Below, piece by piece: positions 17,133 through 25,488 of a DNA stretch of 64,000 nt. Position numbers and translations under genes: made by a program. Within the stretch, counting starts at the first letter, position 1. Each line of letters opens with the position of its first letter. Origin of the DNA: a bacterium (GTDB lineage: Bacteria > Planctomycetota > UBA1135 > UBA2386); the NCBI GenBank assembly GCA_024743115.1, contig JANSXC010000003.1, positions 372,001 through 436,000 on the forward strand. The letters are read 5' to 3'. The notes under the pieces were generated by a model, which did not search any database, was not told the origin of the DNA, and saw only the letters and a list, made by a program, of their open reading frames with translations.

Positions 17133-17978
17133 ATGCAGCTCGGCTACCACACCAACAGCCTGCAGAACCACCGGCTCGGTGACGCACTCGAGCTACTTGC
17201 CGAGCACGGCTATCGCGCGGTCGCGGTTACACCCGACGTCTGTCACCTCGATCCGTTCACCGCGACCGACGCCGAACTCGATGCGCTCGCAGCGCAGCTG
17301 CGCGATCACGGCCTGACGCCGGTTCTCGAGACCGGCGCGCGCTTCCTGCTCGATCCGCGGCACAAGCACGAGCCGACACTGATGACGCGCGATCGCGCGG
17401 CCCGCGACCGACGACTCGAGTTCTACGCGAGGACGGCCGCGATCGGCGCGCGGCTCGGCGCGCGCGTGGTGTCGTTCTGGGCCGGCATTGATCGCGAGCC
17501 GGGTCCCGTCAGTCACGAGTGGCTGCTCGAAGGCATCTCGGCGACGGTCGCACGCATCCGCGCGGAAGGACTCGAACCCGCGCTCGAGCCCGAACCCGGC
17601 ATGGCGGTCGAGACCGTCGCGGACTGGCACGCGGTGCGGCAGGCGCTCGGGGCCGAAGCGCCCGCGCTGACGCTCGACATCGGCCATCTCTATGCCGTGT
17701 GGGAAGGCGAACCCGCGGAGATCATCCGCAAGAACGCGTTCTACCTCGCGCAGGTGCACCTCGAGGACATGCGCGTCGGCGTGCACGAGCATCTGCTGCC
17801 CGGTGAGGGCGAGGTCGACTTCGCGGCTGTGCTCGGCGCCCTGCGCGACAGTGGCTACGACCAGGCGGTGTGCTTCGAACTGTCGCGTTCGAGCCACTGC
17901 GCGCCGACGGCCGTTGCGAGTTGCGCCGCGCTGTGGCGGCAGCACGCCGACGGGTCCGCCGGCCGGCCGGCGAGCTAG
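17133..17978 (+). CDS. Xylose-isomerase-like TIM-barrel protein
   Basis: A 281-residue protein of the sugar phosphate isomerase/epimerase (AP endonuclease family 2) fold. Its barrel strands are recognisable: GYHTNSLQNH, VAVTPDV, PVLETGARFLLDP, RVVSFWAGI, LEPALEPEPGM, LTLDIGHL, QVHLEDMR, AVCFELSRS. Candidate metal ligands are Glu in ALEPEPG, Asp-x-x-His in LDIGH, His/Asp in VHLED and the last Glu. The family isomerises or epimerises sugars and inositols; the substrate cannot be named from sequence. It follows the coiled-coil membrane protein gene by 10 bp and converges with the Hpt gene. Confidence 0.75.
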   Translation: MQLGYHTNSLQNHRLGDALELLAEHGYRAVAVTPDVCHLDPFTATDAELDALAAQLRDHGLTPVLETGARFLLDPRHKHEPTLMTRDRAARDRRLEFYARTAAIGARLGARVVSFWAGIDREPGPVSHEWLLEGISATVARIRAEGLEPALEPEPGMAVETVADWHAVRQALGAEAPALTLDIGHLYAVWEGEPAEIIRKNAFYLAQVHLEDMRVGVHEHLLPGEGEVDFAAVLGALRDSGYDQAVCFELSRSSHCAPTAVASCAALWRQHADGSAGRPAS

Positions 17979-17985
17979 CCAGCCG

Positions 17986-18348
17986 CTACGACGTGTAGCT
18001 GTTGAGCAGCTTCTGCAGTGCGAGTTCCGCGTCGTGATAGTTCGTCACGATCTGCGGCGTCAGCGTGCGCACGTTCTCCATCTCCTGGTTGCGCGAGGCG
18101 AGCTGCATCGCTTCGCACGAGTCCTGCAGGAACTTCGCGCCCAGGTTGCCCGACGTGCCCTTGAGCGAGTGCGCCGCGCGCTCGACCTTCTCGAAGTCCC
18201 CTTCTTCCAGTCCCTCGGTGATCGACCGCACCTTGGATGGGCCGTCCTCCAGGAACATCTGGATCAGATCCACGAGCAGTTCGGGGTCACCGTCGTCGGC
18301 GAACGACAGCAACTCTTCGACGATGCTCATGTCCAGAACGTTGTCCAT
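17986..18348 (-). CDS. Histidine phosphotransfer (Hpt) domain protein
   Basis: A 120-residue stand-alone Hpt protein, a four-helix bundle that shuttles phosphate between response-regulator receivers in multistep phosphorelays. The phospho-acceptor His is in ERAAHSLKGTSGNLGA at about residue 60; Lys two residues later and the following Gly match the consensus. A good Shine-Dalgarno sequence (AGGAGG) precedes the ATG at 18348. No receiver or hybrid kinase is adjacent; the only histidine kinase in the window is 13 kb away and has no receiver domain, so the partner is unknown. Confidence 0.88.
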   Translation of the reverse strand: MDNVLDMSIVEELLSFADDGDPELLVDLIQMFLEDGPSKVRSITEGLEEGDFEKVERAAHSLKGTSGNLGAKFLQDSCEAMQLASRNQEMENVRTLTPQIVTNYHDAELALQKLLNSYTS

Positions 18349-18425
18349 TCAGTCCTCCTAGGGCGGCCGTTCCACTGCCACCACGGAAGGAGGATCGACG
18401 AAGGCGGTTCCGGACTTGATCCCAA

Positions 18426-18444
18426 GCCGAGACGCGCTCTCGGC
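18426..18444. terminator. Hairpin downstream of LeuA-like gene
   Basis: GCCGAGA (18426-18432) and TCTCGGC (18438-18444) form a perfect 7-bp stem with a 5-nt loop, about 12 nt after the stop of the LeuA-like gene. No T-tract follows, so its terminator role is tentative. Confidence 0.35.
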
Positions 18445-18455
18445 CCGGGATTCAC

Positions 18456-19676
18456 TCAGTCCGCGGCGGCCTTGCGGACCTCGTCGTCACTGAGCAGGCG
18501 CTTGCTCGACTTGCCCGCGGCAAGGACGCGTTCGACCCGCTCGTCGGTCACTTCGATACCCATTTTTTCGAGCACGAACGCCGCGTTCGATTTCCCCGCC
18601 ATCGGTCCCACCGCGATGCGCTGCTCGCGACCGATGATGTGGGCCGGCACGCCCGAGTAGACCGAGTCGGCGAGCTCGACATCGCCCTTCCTGAAAGCCT
18701 TGATGACGGCCGCAGCGTGGACGCCCGTGCCGGTCTCGAACGCGTCGGTGCCCAGCGCCGGGTAGTTGTGCGGCATCTCGACCTCGAGCGCCTGCGCCGC
18801 CGCCTGGACGTATTCCGGCAGAGTCGTGAGGTCGTTGTCGATCCAGCCCAGCAGCTTGCAGTTGATCAGCAGCAGATCCATCGGGGCGTTGCCTGCGCGT
18901 TCGCCCACGCCGAGCGCGGTGCCGTGGATGCGGTCGGCGCCGGCCTCGATCGCGGCCAGGCAGTTGGCGATCCCGAGATCGCGGTCGCGGTGGCCGTGCC
19001 AGTCGACGCCGAGCGTCGGATCGTGCTCGTCGGCGAGCTCGCGCACGAACTTGACCACGGCGTGCGCCCCCTGGGGCGTCGAGTGCCCGACCGTGTCGCA
19101 GACGCACAGCCGCCGGGCGCCGAGTTCGATCGCGGTGCCGTAGAGCGCCCGCAGGGTCTCAGGCTGCGCACGGGTCGTGTCCTCGGTCACGTACATCACG
19201 GGCAGCTGGTGCTGCTGTGCGAACGTCAGCGCCTCGCGCGTGTTCTGCAGCATGCGATCAAGGGTCCAGTCCTCCGCGTACTGCCGGATGTAGCTACTGC
19301 CGATGAACGCGCAGACCTCGATCGGGATGCCCGCCTGCTGCGTCATTTCGACGACGGGTTCGATGTCGCTCACGACGGTGCGGCACGCGACGTTGACGCC
19401 GATCTGGAGCTTTTGGTCGGCGATGTGCTTCGCGAGCCGGAAGATGTCCTCACGCGGGCGGCCGCCGGCACCGGGCAGGCCGACGTTGGCCGTGTGGATG
19501 CCGAGCTTCGCCATGCGCTCGACGAGCTCCATCTTCTGTTCGAGGCTCGGGTCGCTCACGGCGGGCGACTGCAGGCCGTCGCGCAGCGTCTCGTCGTCGA
19601 ACTGCAGGGGCCGGGACGGGCGGAACGCGCCCTCGGCACGATTCCAATCGTGGATCAGGTCCTCGATACGATTCAT
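18456..19676 (-). CDS. 2-isopropylmalate/homocitrate synthase family protein
   Basis: A 406-residue enzyme of the DRE-TIM metallolyase superfamily, which condenses acetyl-CoA with 2-oxo acids. It shows DDETLRDGLQSP (catalytic Arg-Asp), metal-binding DWHGHRDRDLGIANCL (His-x-His), and GTALGVGERAGNAPMDLLL before the subdomain that closes over the active site. It lacks the ~120-residue leucine-binding regulatory domain of full LeuA, so feedback control is unlikely. LeuA2, homocitrate synthase and citramalate synthase remain possible; the loop GLPGAGGRP may decide specificity. TAACCT lies 6 nt before the ATG. Confidence 0.75.
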   Translation of the reverse strand: MNRIEDLIHDWNRAEGAFRPSRPLQFDDETLRDGLQSPAVSDPSLEQKMELVERMAKLGIHTANVGLPGAGGRPREDIFRLAKHIADQKLQIGVNVACRTVVSDIEPVVEMTQQAGIPIEVCAFIGSSYIRQYAEDWTLDRMLQNTREALTFAQQHQLPVMYVTEDTTRAQPETLRALYGTAIELGARRLCVCDTVGHSTPQGAHAVVKFVRELADEHDPTLGVDWHGHRDRDLGIANCLAAIEAGADRIHGTALGVGERAGNAPMDLLLINCKLLGWIDNDLTTLPEYVQAAAQALEVEMPHNYPALGTDAFETGTGVHAAAVIKAFRKGDVELADSVYSGVPAHIIGREQRIAVGPMAGKSNAAFVLEKMGIEVTDERVERVLAAGKSSKRLLSDDEVRKAAAD

Positions 19677-19682
19677 GCCCTC

Positions 19683-19688
19683 AGGTTA
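19683..19688 (-). promoter_or_regulatory. Putative -10 element of LeuA-like gene
   Basis: TAACCT on the minus strand lies 6 nt upstream of the ATG at 19676, with no Shine-Dalgarno sequence. This gives an expected transcription start at the A of the ATG. Confidence 0.4.
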
Positions 19689-19794
19689 GCCGCGCAGGCC
19701 GCTTTCCGAAGATGTCGTTCTGCGAAGATCGCGCCGGGGCAGATCACACTTGGGAAGATCCGCCCGCCGCTTCTCGCCCGGCCGTGTCCGCTGC

Positions 19795-21159
19795 ATGATC
19801 GCCGCCGTGATCGTCATGAAGTTCGGCGGAACATCGGTGGCCGACGCCGACCGGATCCGCGAGGTCGTTGCCATCGTGCGCACGCACCTCGAGGTCCGCC
19901 CCGTGGTCGTCGCCTCGGCCCACGCCGGGATGACGGACCGACTGCTGGCGATCGCCGACGCGGCACCGAGGGGGATGGCCGACGAACTCGTCGAGGAACT
20001 GCAGCGTGGCCATCGCGACATCCTTGCCGCACTCGAGCTGCCGGAAACCGCGCTCGACCCCCTCCTCGACGAGGTTGCGGATCTCGCGCGCGGGCTGCGG
20101 CTCGTCGGCGGGGCTTCGCCGAAGGCGATCGATCGGCTCGCGAGCTACGGCGAACGCTGCAGCGTGCGAACGCTCGCGCTCGCGCTGACCGCCGCGGGAA
20201 TCCCCGCGACTCCGGTCGATGCGTTCGCGGCCGGACTCCTGACCGACAGCGCGTTCGGGCGGGCGCGGCCCTTGCCGGACGACGGCCGGATCGCGCGGGA
20301 GCTCGGCAAGTGCGATGGCGTCCCGGTCGTCACCGGTTTTCTCGCCGCCGATGCTGCGGGCAACATCACGACGCTCGGCCGCGACGGCAGCGACTATTCC
20401 GCGGCGTTGTTCGGCGCCGCGCTCGACGCGGCCGAGATCCAGATCTGGAAGGACGTCGATGGTGTTCGCACCGCGGACCCGCGGCTGGTGCCGGCGGCGC
20501 GACCGATCCGCGCGATGAGCTATCGCGAACTGCGCGAGCTCACGTCCCTCGGCTGCCGCGTCGTGCACCCCGGGGCGATGTTGCCTGCGATGGCGCAGGA
20601 CATTCCGATCCTCGTGCGGAACACCCGCGCGCCGGAGCAGCCCGGCACGCGCATTCATCGCGATGTCGATGCGATGGTCGCTGGCGATCCTGCGGCCGAG
20701 CCCGGCAGCGAGGCCACCGCGATCGCGCACCGGCGCGGCATGGTGCTCGTGACGCTCACGAGCTCCGAACGGCAGCCTCAGCATGCGTTCCTCGCCGCTG
20801 CGTTCGCTGCGCTCGCGCAGGCCGCGATCGACGTCGGGCCGTTCGCGGTGTCCGAGGGCGCGTTGACGTTCCTCGTCGAACGCGGTGACGTCGCAGCGGT
20901 TCGTGATCGGCTGGCCGAACTCGGAGAGCTCGAGACGACGCCCGACATCGCGCTGCTCGGCGTGGTCGGGCGCGCGGATCACATGGTGCGCGAGCAGGTC
21001 GCCGCAGTTTTGTCGACACTCGCAGCGAACGCCGTGCCGGTGCACTGTGCGGGTCAGGGTGCGAGTGGCGCGACCGTTGCAGCCGGGATCCCCGAGGCCC
21101 GGCTCGAGACCGCGGTCCAGGCGCTGCACGAACGCTTCTTCGCTGGGGTGCCGTCCTGA
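19795..21159 (+). CDS. Aspartate kinase
   Basis: A 454-residue aspartokinase, first enzyme of the Lys/Thr/Met pathway. The amino-acid kinase domain begins VIVMKFGGTSVADADRIREV. The conserved substrate and ATP segments follow: LASYGERC, GRDGSDYSAALFGAALDA, WKDVDGVRTADPRLV and YRELRELTSLGCRVVHP. Two ACT-type regulatory segments occupy the last ~140 residues (GMVLVTLTSS, PDIALLGVVGRADHM). The start is placed at the ATG at 19795; a GTG at 19807 is nearer the conserved core and equally possible. It is divergent from the LeuA-like gene and is followed by the signal peptidase gene. Confidence 0.88.
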   Translation: MIAAVIVMKFGGTSVADADRIREVVAIVRTHLEVRPVVVASAHAGMTDRLLAIADAAPRGMADELVEELQRGHRDILAALELPETALDPLLDEVADLARGLRLVGGASPKAIDRLASYGERCSVRTLALALTAAGIPATPVDAFAAGLLTDSAFGRARPLPDDGRIARELGKCDGVPVVTGFLAADAAGNITTLGRDGSDYSAALFGAALDAAEIQIWKDVDGVRTADPRLVPAARPIRAMSYRELRELTSLGCRVVHPGAMLPAMAQDIPILVRNTRAPEQPGTRIHRDVDAMVAGDPAAEPGSEATAIAHRRGMVLVTLTSSERQPQHAFLAAAFAALAQAAIDVGPFAVSEGALTFLVERGDVAAVRDRLAELGELETTPDIALLGVVGRADHMVREQVAAVLSTLAANAVPVHCAGQGASGATVAAGIPEARLETAVQALHERFFAGVPS

Positions 21160-21221
21160 CCGCTCCGGACCGATCTGGCGCGGTCGAGCCCGCGCCCGAG
21201 CGACCGCGCCGCGGCTACGCC

Positions 21222-22478
21222 GTGATGCGCGATGCGGCGATCGTCGCGGTGATCGCGTTGCTCGTGTTCCAATCGCTGCGGCGCGTGGTCGGGGACTACT
21301 ACCGGGTGCCGAGCGGCAGCATGGAGCCGTTCCTGCACGGCGACGAACGCGTCGGTGACGTGGTCTTCGTCGATACCTGGTCGAGCGGGGCGGAGTGCGG
21401 GCGCGGCGACGTCGTGGTCGTGCAACACCCGAACGATCCCGATGGCCAGCTCGTAAAACGCATCGCGTGTTCGGGCAACGACCCCGGTGCCAACTGGATC
21501 GACTTCAGCGACGGCGACGTCTTTCTCGGCAGCAGTGCGCAGCGGTTGACGCGCGAGATCAAGGACCCGATCGCGGCCCGTCGCCTGCGCGTGGCCTGGG
21601 CGAACTGGCCGGGCTCGCCCGCAGCCGTTGCGCCGCTCGCGCTCGGCCCCGATGGCACCGCGCGTCGGTCGGCTGTCCCGGGCACGACGGCCGAGGAACC
21701 GCTCGCCGTGCCGCCACTCGGAATCGAAGTCGAAGCCCTGCAGCAGCTCTGTCGCCGGCGCGCGCCCGCCCGACGACGCAACGGCTCACCGATCCCGCGC
21801 GGCTTCGTCGGCACGACCGAACCGGTCGACGCGCGCTACCTCGATCGCCGCGGGGCGCGCAGTCGCGATGGTGAGAGCGTGCAGGTCTACGACTGCGGGA
21901 TCGATCTCGCGCTCGCCGCCGCCGTCGACACCGTCGTGCTCGTGCTCGAGACCCGGCACGAGACGATGACGTGGCTCTGGCAGCCAGCCGCGGGCCGGAT
22001 CGCGCTCTGGCGGAACGGCGACGAGGTCGAATCGGCCGAGCTGCGGCTGCGCCCGGCCGCAGGCCACCGGTTGGAGTTCGGTCGGCTCGACGATCGCTAC
22101 TTCTTCCTCGTCGACGGTGGCGCGGACGCGGCGTTCCTCGTGCCGCGCCGCGCCGAATGGCGAGCGCGCCGCGAACCGTTGCCGCGCGGGCCGAGAACGC
22201 GACTCTTCGTCGCCGCACTCGGGCAGCGGCCGCTGGTGATCTCACGGTTTCACGTCTTTCGCGACATCTACTACTTCCGCGATCGCATCACCGGCATTCC
22301 GGGCCGCAGTTCGCGCTGGCCGATGCACATCGACCCCGGTCATTGGTTGCTGCTCGGCGACAACGCGTTCGACAGCCACGACGGTCGCCAGTTCGGCCAG
22401 CTGCCGGCTAGCGACTACCTCGGGCGGCCGTGGGCCGTGCTGGGGCCCTGGCCGCATCACCGCTGGCTCGAACCGTGA
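21222..22478 (+). CDS. lepB: Signal peptidase I with large insertion
   Basis: A 418-residue S26 signal peptidase that removes signal peptides at the outer face of the cytoplasmic membrane. An N-terminal membrane helix (IVAVIALLVFQSLRRVV) is followed by box B YRVPSGSMEP (catalytic Ser33) and box D QLVKRIACSGND (catalytic Lys79). Box E, LLLGDNAFDSHDGRQFG, comes only near residue 375. Between boxes D and E lies an insertion of roughly 200 residues with beta-rich, lectin-like character; most family members total 200-300 residues. The GTG at 21222 is used, but the frame is open back to the previous stop and a non-standard earlier start cannot be excluded. It overlaps the next gene by GTGA. Confidence 0.85.
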   Translation: MMRDAAIVAVIALLVFQSLRRVVGDYYRVPSGSMEPFLHGDERVGDVVFVDTWSSGAECGRGDVVVVQHPNDPDGQLVKRIACSGNDPGANWIDFSDGDVFLGSSAQRLTREIKDPIAARRLRVAWANWPGSPAAVAPLALGPDGTARRSAVPGTTAEEPLAVPPLGIEVEALQQLCRRRAPARRRNGSPIPRGFVGTTEPVDARYLDRRGARSRDGESVQVYDCGIDLALAAAVDTVVLVLETRHETMTWLWQPAAGRIALWRNGDEVESAELRLRPAAGHRLEFGRLDDRYFFLVDGGADAAFLVPRRAEWRARREPLPRGPRTRLFVAALGQRPLVISRFHVFRDIYYFRDRITGIPGRSSRWPMHIDPGHWLLLGDNAFDSHDGRQFGQLPASDYLGRPWAVLGPWPHHRWLEP

Positions 22479-23077
22479 CGGACCCGCATCGATCCGATGG
22501 GCCCGATGGGGGGTCTCCAGGCGACGGCCAGGAGGAGCTGCCGCCGGATCCGCGCCTCGTGACGGCGGCGGGCGGCTGTCTCTACTTCCTGCTCCTGCTC
22601 GCGGGCCTCGTCTGGCTCTGGTGGCGTGATCGCCTCGAGTTGCTGCCGGAACTGGCGATCGGCGAACGCGGGCTCGCTGCGGCGCTCGTGGGCGGCGTCG
22701 TCGTGGCGCTGCTCGGCCTGGCGATCTTCTCGATCCTGCTGCGCCGGCTGCAGGTCGCGGGCGAACTGGCGGCTCAGGCCCGCCGGATGTTCCTTCCGAT
22801 GGGCGATCTGTCCGTCGTGCTGCTCGTTCTGATCGGCGCGGTTGCCGAGGAGGTTTTCTTCCGGCTGGCCGTTCAGGACCAATTCGGGCTCGCCGGATCG
22901 GTTGCCGCCTACGGTGTCATGAGTATGTGTGGCCTGGGCGTGCGCTGGTTGCCGTTCGCGCTGCTGCACGCCCTCGCATTGGGCGGACTCGTCGCGAGCG
23001 GGTTCGGCCTGCTCGCTTCGGCCGCTGCCAACGCGGTCACCAACTATCTGTGTTTGCGAAGGATGCTGGTTCCGTGA
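22475..23077 (+). CDS. CPBP family intramembrane metalloprotease
   Basis: A 200-residue polytopic membrane protein with the CPBP (CAAX protease/ABI) signature: AVAEEVFFRLAVQD carries the Glu-Glu-x-x-x-Arg motif, and FALLHALALGG supplies the conserved His. The family includes type II CAAX prenyl proteases, bacteriocin self-immunity proteins and membrane-protein processing enzymes. The GTG at 22475 overlaps the signal peptidase stop (GTGA), and its own stop overlaps the next start, so three envelope-processing genes are translationally coupled. Substrate unknown. Confidence 0.82.
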   Translation: MTDPHRSDGPDGGSPGDGQEELPPDPRLVTAAGGCLYFLLLLAGLVWLWWRDRLELLPELAIGERGLAAALVGGVVVALLGLAIFSILLRRLQVAGELAAQARRMFLPMGDLSVVLLVLIGAVAEEVFFRLAVQDQFGLAGSVAAYGVMSMCGLGVRWLPFALLHALALGGLVASGFGLLASAAANAVTNYLCLRRMLVP

Positions 23078-24900
23078 GATCTCTGGTTGCCGTTCTCTGC
23101 TCGACCGCAGCGCTGCTGGCGCAACAGCCTCCGGGGCCGCCGCAAGGGGGGGCGCCTGGCCAGAGGCGGCAGCAGCCCACGCCGATGCTCGTGCCGCAGA
23201 TCGTGGCGATGCCGCGCGGGGATCGCGGGGTCGTCATCGACGGCGCCCTGACCGATTGGCCCGAGCTGCCGGCCATCCGGCTCGACGATCGCCGTCAGCT
23301 GTCGGGGACGGCGTTCAAGGCGTGGAACGGGCCGCGCGACGCGAGCGCGATCACGTTCGTGATGTGGGACGAGGAGCACCTCTATTTCGCGGCGGCGGTG
23401 CGTGACGAATGGCACCGTCCGCTCGATGCCGGGTCGCTGCAGCTCTCGGAGATTCCGCTCGCGGACTCGATCGTCCTGACGTTCGATCCGGACCGGAACA
23501 CCCGGTCCTTGGGGCCGGACAAGGGGCGCCGTGAGGATCGCGAGTTCTGGCTCGCGGAGGAGGCCGGCCGCGAGGTCGTGCAATGGGACCGGTTGCGCGG
23601 TACGGCGCGCGTGCTCGACGCGCCGGCAGCCCGCTCGGTCGTGCTGCACGACAAGGAACAAGGCCTCACGACCTACGAAGCGCGGATTCCGTGGAGCGAG
23701 ATCCTGCCGACGGGCAGGAAACCGCGCGCCCGGCTGGTGCTGGATCTGCAGATCGTGGTCAACGACTTCGACGAGCCGACGGACACCGTGCCGCAGACCC
23801 GCATTGGCCTGACGTTCGGATGCAGCCCTGTGGTCGATCCCGGGTTCTTCGCGAGCGTCATGTTGGTCTCCGATCGCCAGGCCCTGCAGGGGCGCGTGCC
23901 GGCTTTTCCGCCGAAACCGCCGACCGAAGGGCCGCCGCTCGGACCCGCCGAGCAGTGGCATGACCTGACGGCGCGATTGCTCGCCCAGGGGCCCGCGATT
24001 CACGACGGGACCAAGGCGCCGGAGCAGGCCGGTGGGCTGAAACGATTCGGGGTGCTCGAAGAGCTCGATGCGCATGTGGGGCGTTATCCGCGCGTCGACT
24101 TCCTCGAATACACCCATCGGATCCAGCGTCGTATGGCGCGCGAGGTCGCCGGGATTCGCGCGCGCGGCCTGCCGTTCTGGTGGGAGACCCGGTTGCGCGC
24201 GCTCTCGAAAGCGGCCGAGGATCCGGTCCCCGAGGGGACGGCGCGATTGTTCCGGTTGCCGATGGGCGGCTGGCTCGTTGCCACGCCGCAAGGTGGATTT
24301 GCAATCGATGCCGCGGGCCCGGACCTCGCCAATTGGATCTGGGGCCGCACGGCATTCTGCCTTCTGACTCAGCCGCTCGATATCACGCGTCGTAATGACC
24401 AGCTGCTGGTGCGAATGCTGACGGGCAAGGTGAAACGGCCCGTATTGTCCCACGTCGCCTTCCATTTGCCGGTGATCAAGATGCGGGACATGCCGCTAGT
24501 TCAGCCCGGCAAGGAAGTCGCAACGATCGACGACATGAGGATCATCGCACTCGGCGAGAAAATTGCCGAGGACTCGGTCATTGCCAGCTGTGGTTATCGC
24601 ATCGAGATCAAGAACGGGCCACGGATGCTCGTCGTGGCGCCCGGCACGCGGCCGACGGAGATCGGCGACGAGCCGGTCGACGTGCTGATCCTGTCGCCGC
24701 GCAATCCACAGGTGCCGGCCATCATTGCACAGGCAAAGCCCGGGCTCGTGGTGCTCGACGATGCATTCCTGTGTGAGTCGTTGCCCGGCTTTGCGCGAGC
24801 GAACCTCAATACGATGCACAAGATCCAAAAGGCATTGCAGCCCGTGCCGTCATTGTTGCTCGCACCCGGCGAGTCCTGGGACATTCAGCGCCGGCAATGA
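23074..24900 (+). CDS. Secreted CBM9-like and metallo-beta-lactamase-like protein
   Basis: A 608-residue protein with a signal peptide (RSLVAVLCSTAALLAQ). Residues ~45-260 look like a carbohydrate-binding module 9-type sandwich: VIDGALTDWPELPAI at its start, MWDEEHLYFAAAVRDEWH and YEARIPWSEILP. A helical linker follows. From about residue 390 the pattern resembles a degenerate metallo-beta-lactamase fold (GWLVATPQGGFAIDAAG, HVAFHLP, VDVLILSPRNP, GLVVLDDAF), but I see no HxHxDH zinc motif. The GTG start overlaps the CPBP stop (GTGA), so export and processing genes precede it in one operon. Both domain calls are by eye; the second is the weaker. Confidence 0.5.
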   Translation: MRSLVAVLCSTAALLAQQPPGPPQGGAPGQRRQQPTPMLVPQIVAMPRGDRGVVIDGALTDWPELPAIRLDDRRQLSGTAFKAWNGPRDASAITFVMWDEEHLYFAAAVRDEWHRPLDAGSLQLSEIPLADSIVLTFDPDRNTRSLGPDKGRREDREFWLAEEAGREVVQWDRLRGTARVLDAPAARSVVLHDKEQGLTTYEARIPWSEILPTGRKPRARLVLDLQIVVNDFDEPTDTVPQTRIGLTFGCSPVVDPGFFASVMLVSDRQALQGRVPAFPPKPPTEGPPLGPAEQWHDLTARLLAQGPAIHDGTKAPEQAGGLKRFGVLEELDAHVGRYPRVDFLEYTHRIQRRMAREVAGIRARGLPFWWETRLRALSKAAEDPVPEGTARLFRLPMGGWLVATPQGGFAIDAAGPDLANWIWGRTAFCLLTQPLDITRRNDQLLVRMLTGKVKRPVLSHVAFHLPVIKMRDMPLVQPGKEVATIDDMRIIALGEKIAEDSVIASCGYRIEIKNGPRMLVVAPGTRPTEIGDEPVDVLILSPRNPQVPAIIAQAKPGLVVLDDAFLCESLPGFARANLNTMHKIQKALQPVPSLLLAPGESWDIQRRQ

Positions 24901-25039
24901 ATGCGTCTTGAAAGGTCTGGTTACGGTCGGCACACTGTTTCGCCCGCATGCGTCCGGTTCATTCGGCGCTGCGACCTGACTTCCCCAAACGCCTCGGTGG
25001 ATACTCCCCGTGCGAGGTGTAACCAGACCCCCGATACTG

Positions 25040-25456
25040 ATGGCAGCAAAGAAAAAGAACACCAAGCCGGGTTACGACTTCATCGTCGCGGCTCTCAAGA
25101 AGGACAAGAACGTCAGCTACGCTGACGTTGCCGCGGCCGCGAAGAAGAAGAAGCTCGCGGTCTTTCCGATCATGTATGGGCGAGCCAAGGCTGCGCTCGG
25201 ACTCGTGGCGTCGAAGCCGCGCGGCAAGGGGAAGGCTGCGCGCGCGACTGCTGCCAAGCGGGCAGCTGGCGTCACGCGGGGTCCGGGCACACGGGGTCCG
25301 GGCAAGCGGGGTCCGGGTCGGCCGCGGAAGTCCGCGGCGCCGACGTCGCTCGAAGGCATCGTGGCCGCAGTGAAGAGCAGTGAGCAGGCCAAGGCCCGCT
25401 ATCGCGGCGCCCTCGAGCGCATCCAGTCGATCATCGACGACGCGCTTGCCGACTAG
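25040..25456 (+). CDS. Lys/Ala-rich AT-hook DNA-binding protein
   Basis: A 138-residue, highly basic protein. The N-terminal half (MAAKKKNTKPGYDFIVAALK to FPIMYGRAKAALGLV) resembles a small compact helical domain. A Lys/Arg/Ala-rich stretch follows, then a Gly-Pro-Gly repeat ending GPGRPRKS, the Gly-Arg-Pro core of an AT-hook that contacts the DNA minor groove. The C-terminal ~40 residues form a helix. The composition recalls histone H1-like or nucleoid proteins. The ATG at 25040 is chosen at the start of the conserved-looking domain; a GTG at 25010 is in frame. Function as a nucleoid or regulatory protein is inferred. Confidence 0.65.
   Translation: MAAKKKNTKPGYDFIVAALKKDKNVSYADVAAAAKKKKLAVFPIMYGRAKAALGLVASKPRGKGKAARATAAKRAAGVTRGPGTRGPGKRGPGRPRKSAAPTSLEGIVAAVKSSEQAKARYRGALERIQSIIDDALAD
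25277..25321 (+). repeat. Three tandem 15-bp repeats in AT-hook gene
   Basis: The unit CGGGGTCCGGGCACA occurs in three near-identical copies at 25277, 25292 and 25307, encoding repeated Arg-Gly-Pro-Gly-(Thr/Lys) just before the GRPRK core. An in-frame 15-bp unit can change copy number without breaking the gene. Confidence 0.8.
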
Positions 25457-25488
25457 TTCGGATGGCGGCCAGCGCCGCACCGCGGCGC

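Noticed and set aside
18639..20888. A 749-codon plus-strand frame across the LeuA-like gene and aspartokinase
   Set aside because: It overlaps two conserved genes in other frames; the C-terminal half is almost all Arg and Ala.
25277..25321. Repeats in the AT-hook gene as a CRISPR array
   Set aside because: Only three contiguous 15-bp units with no spacers, fully inside a coding frame.
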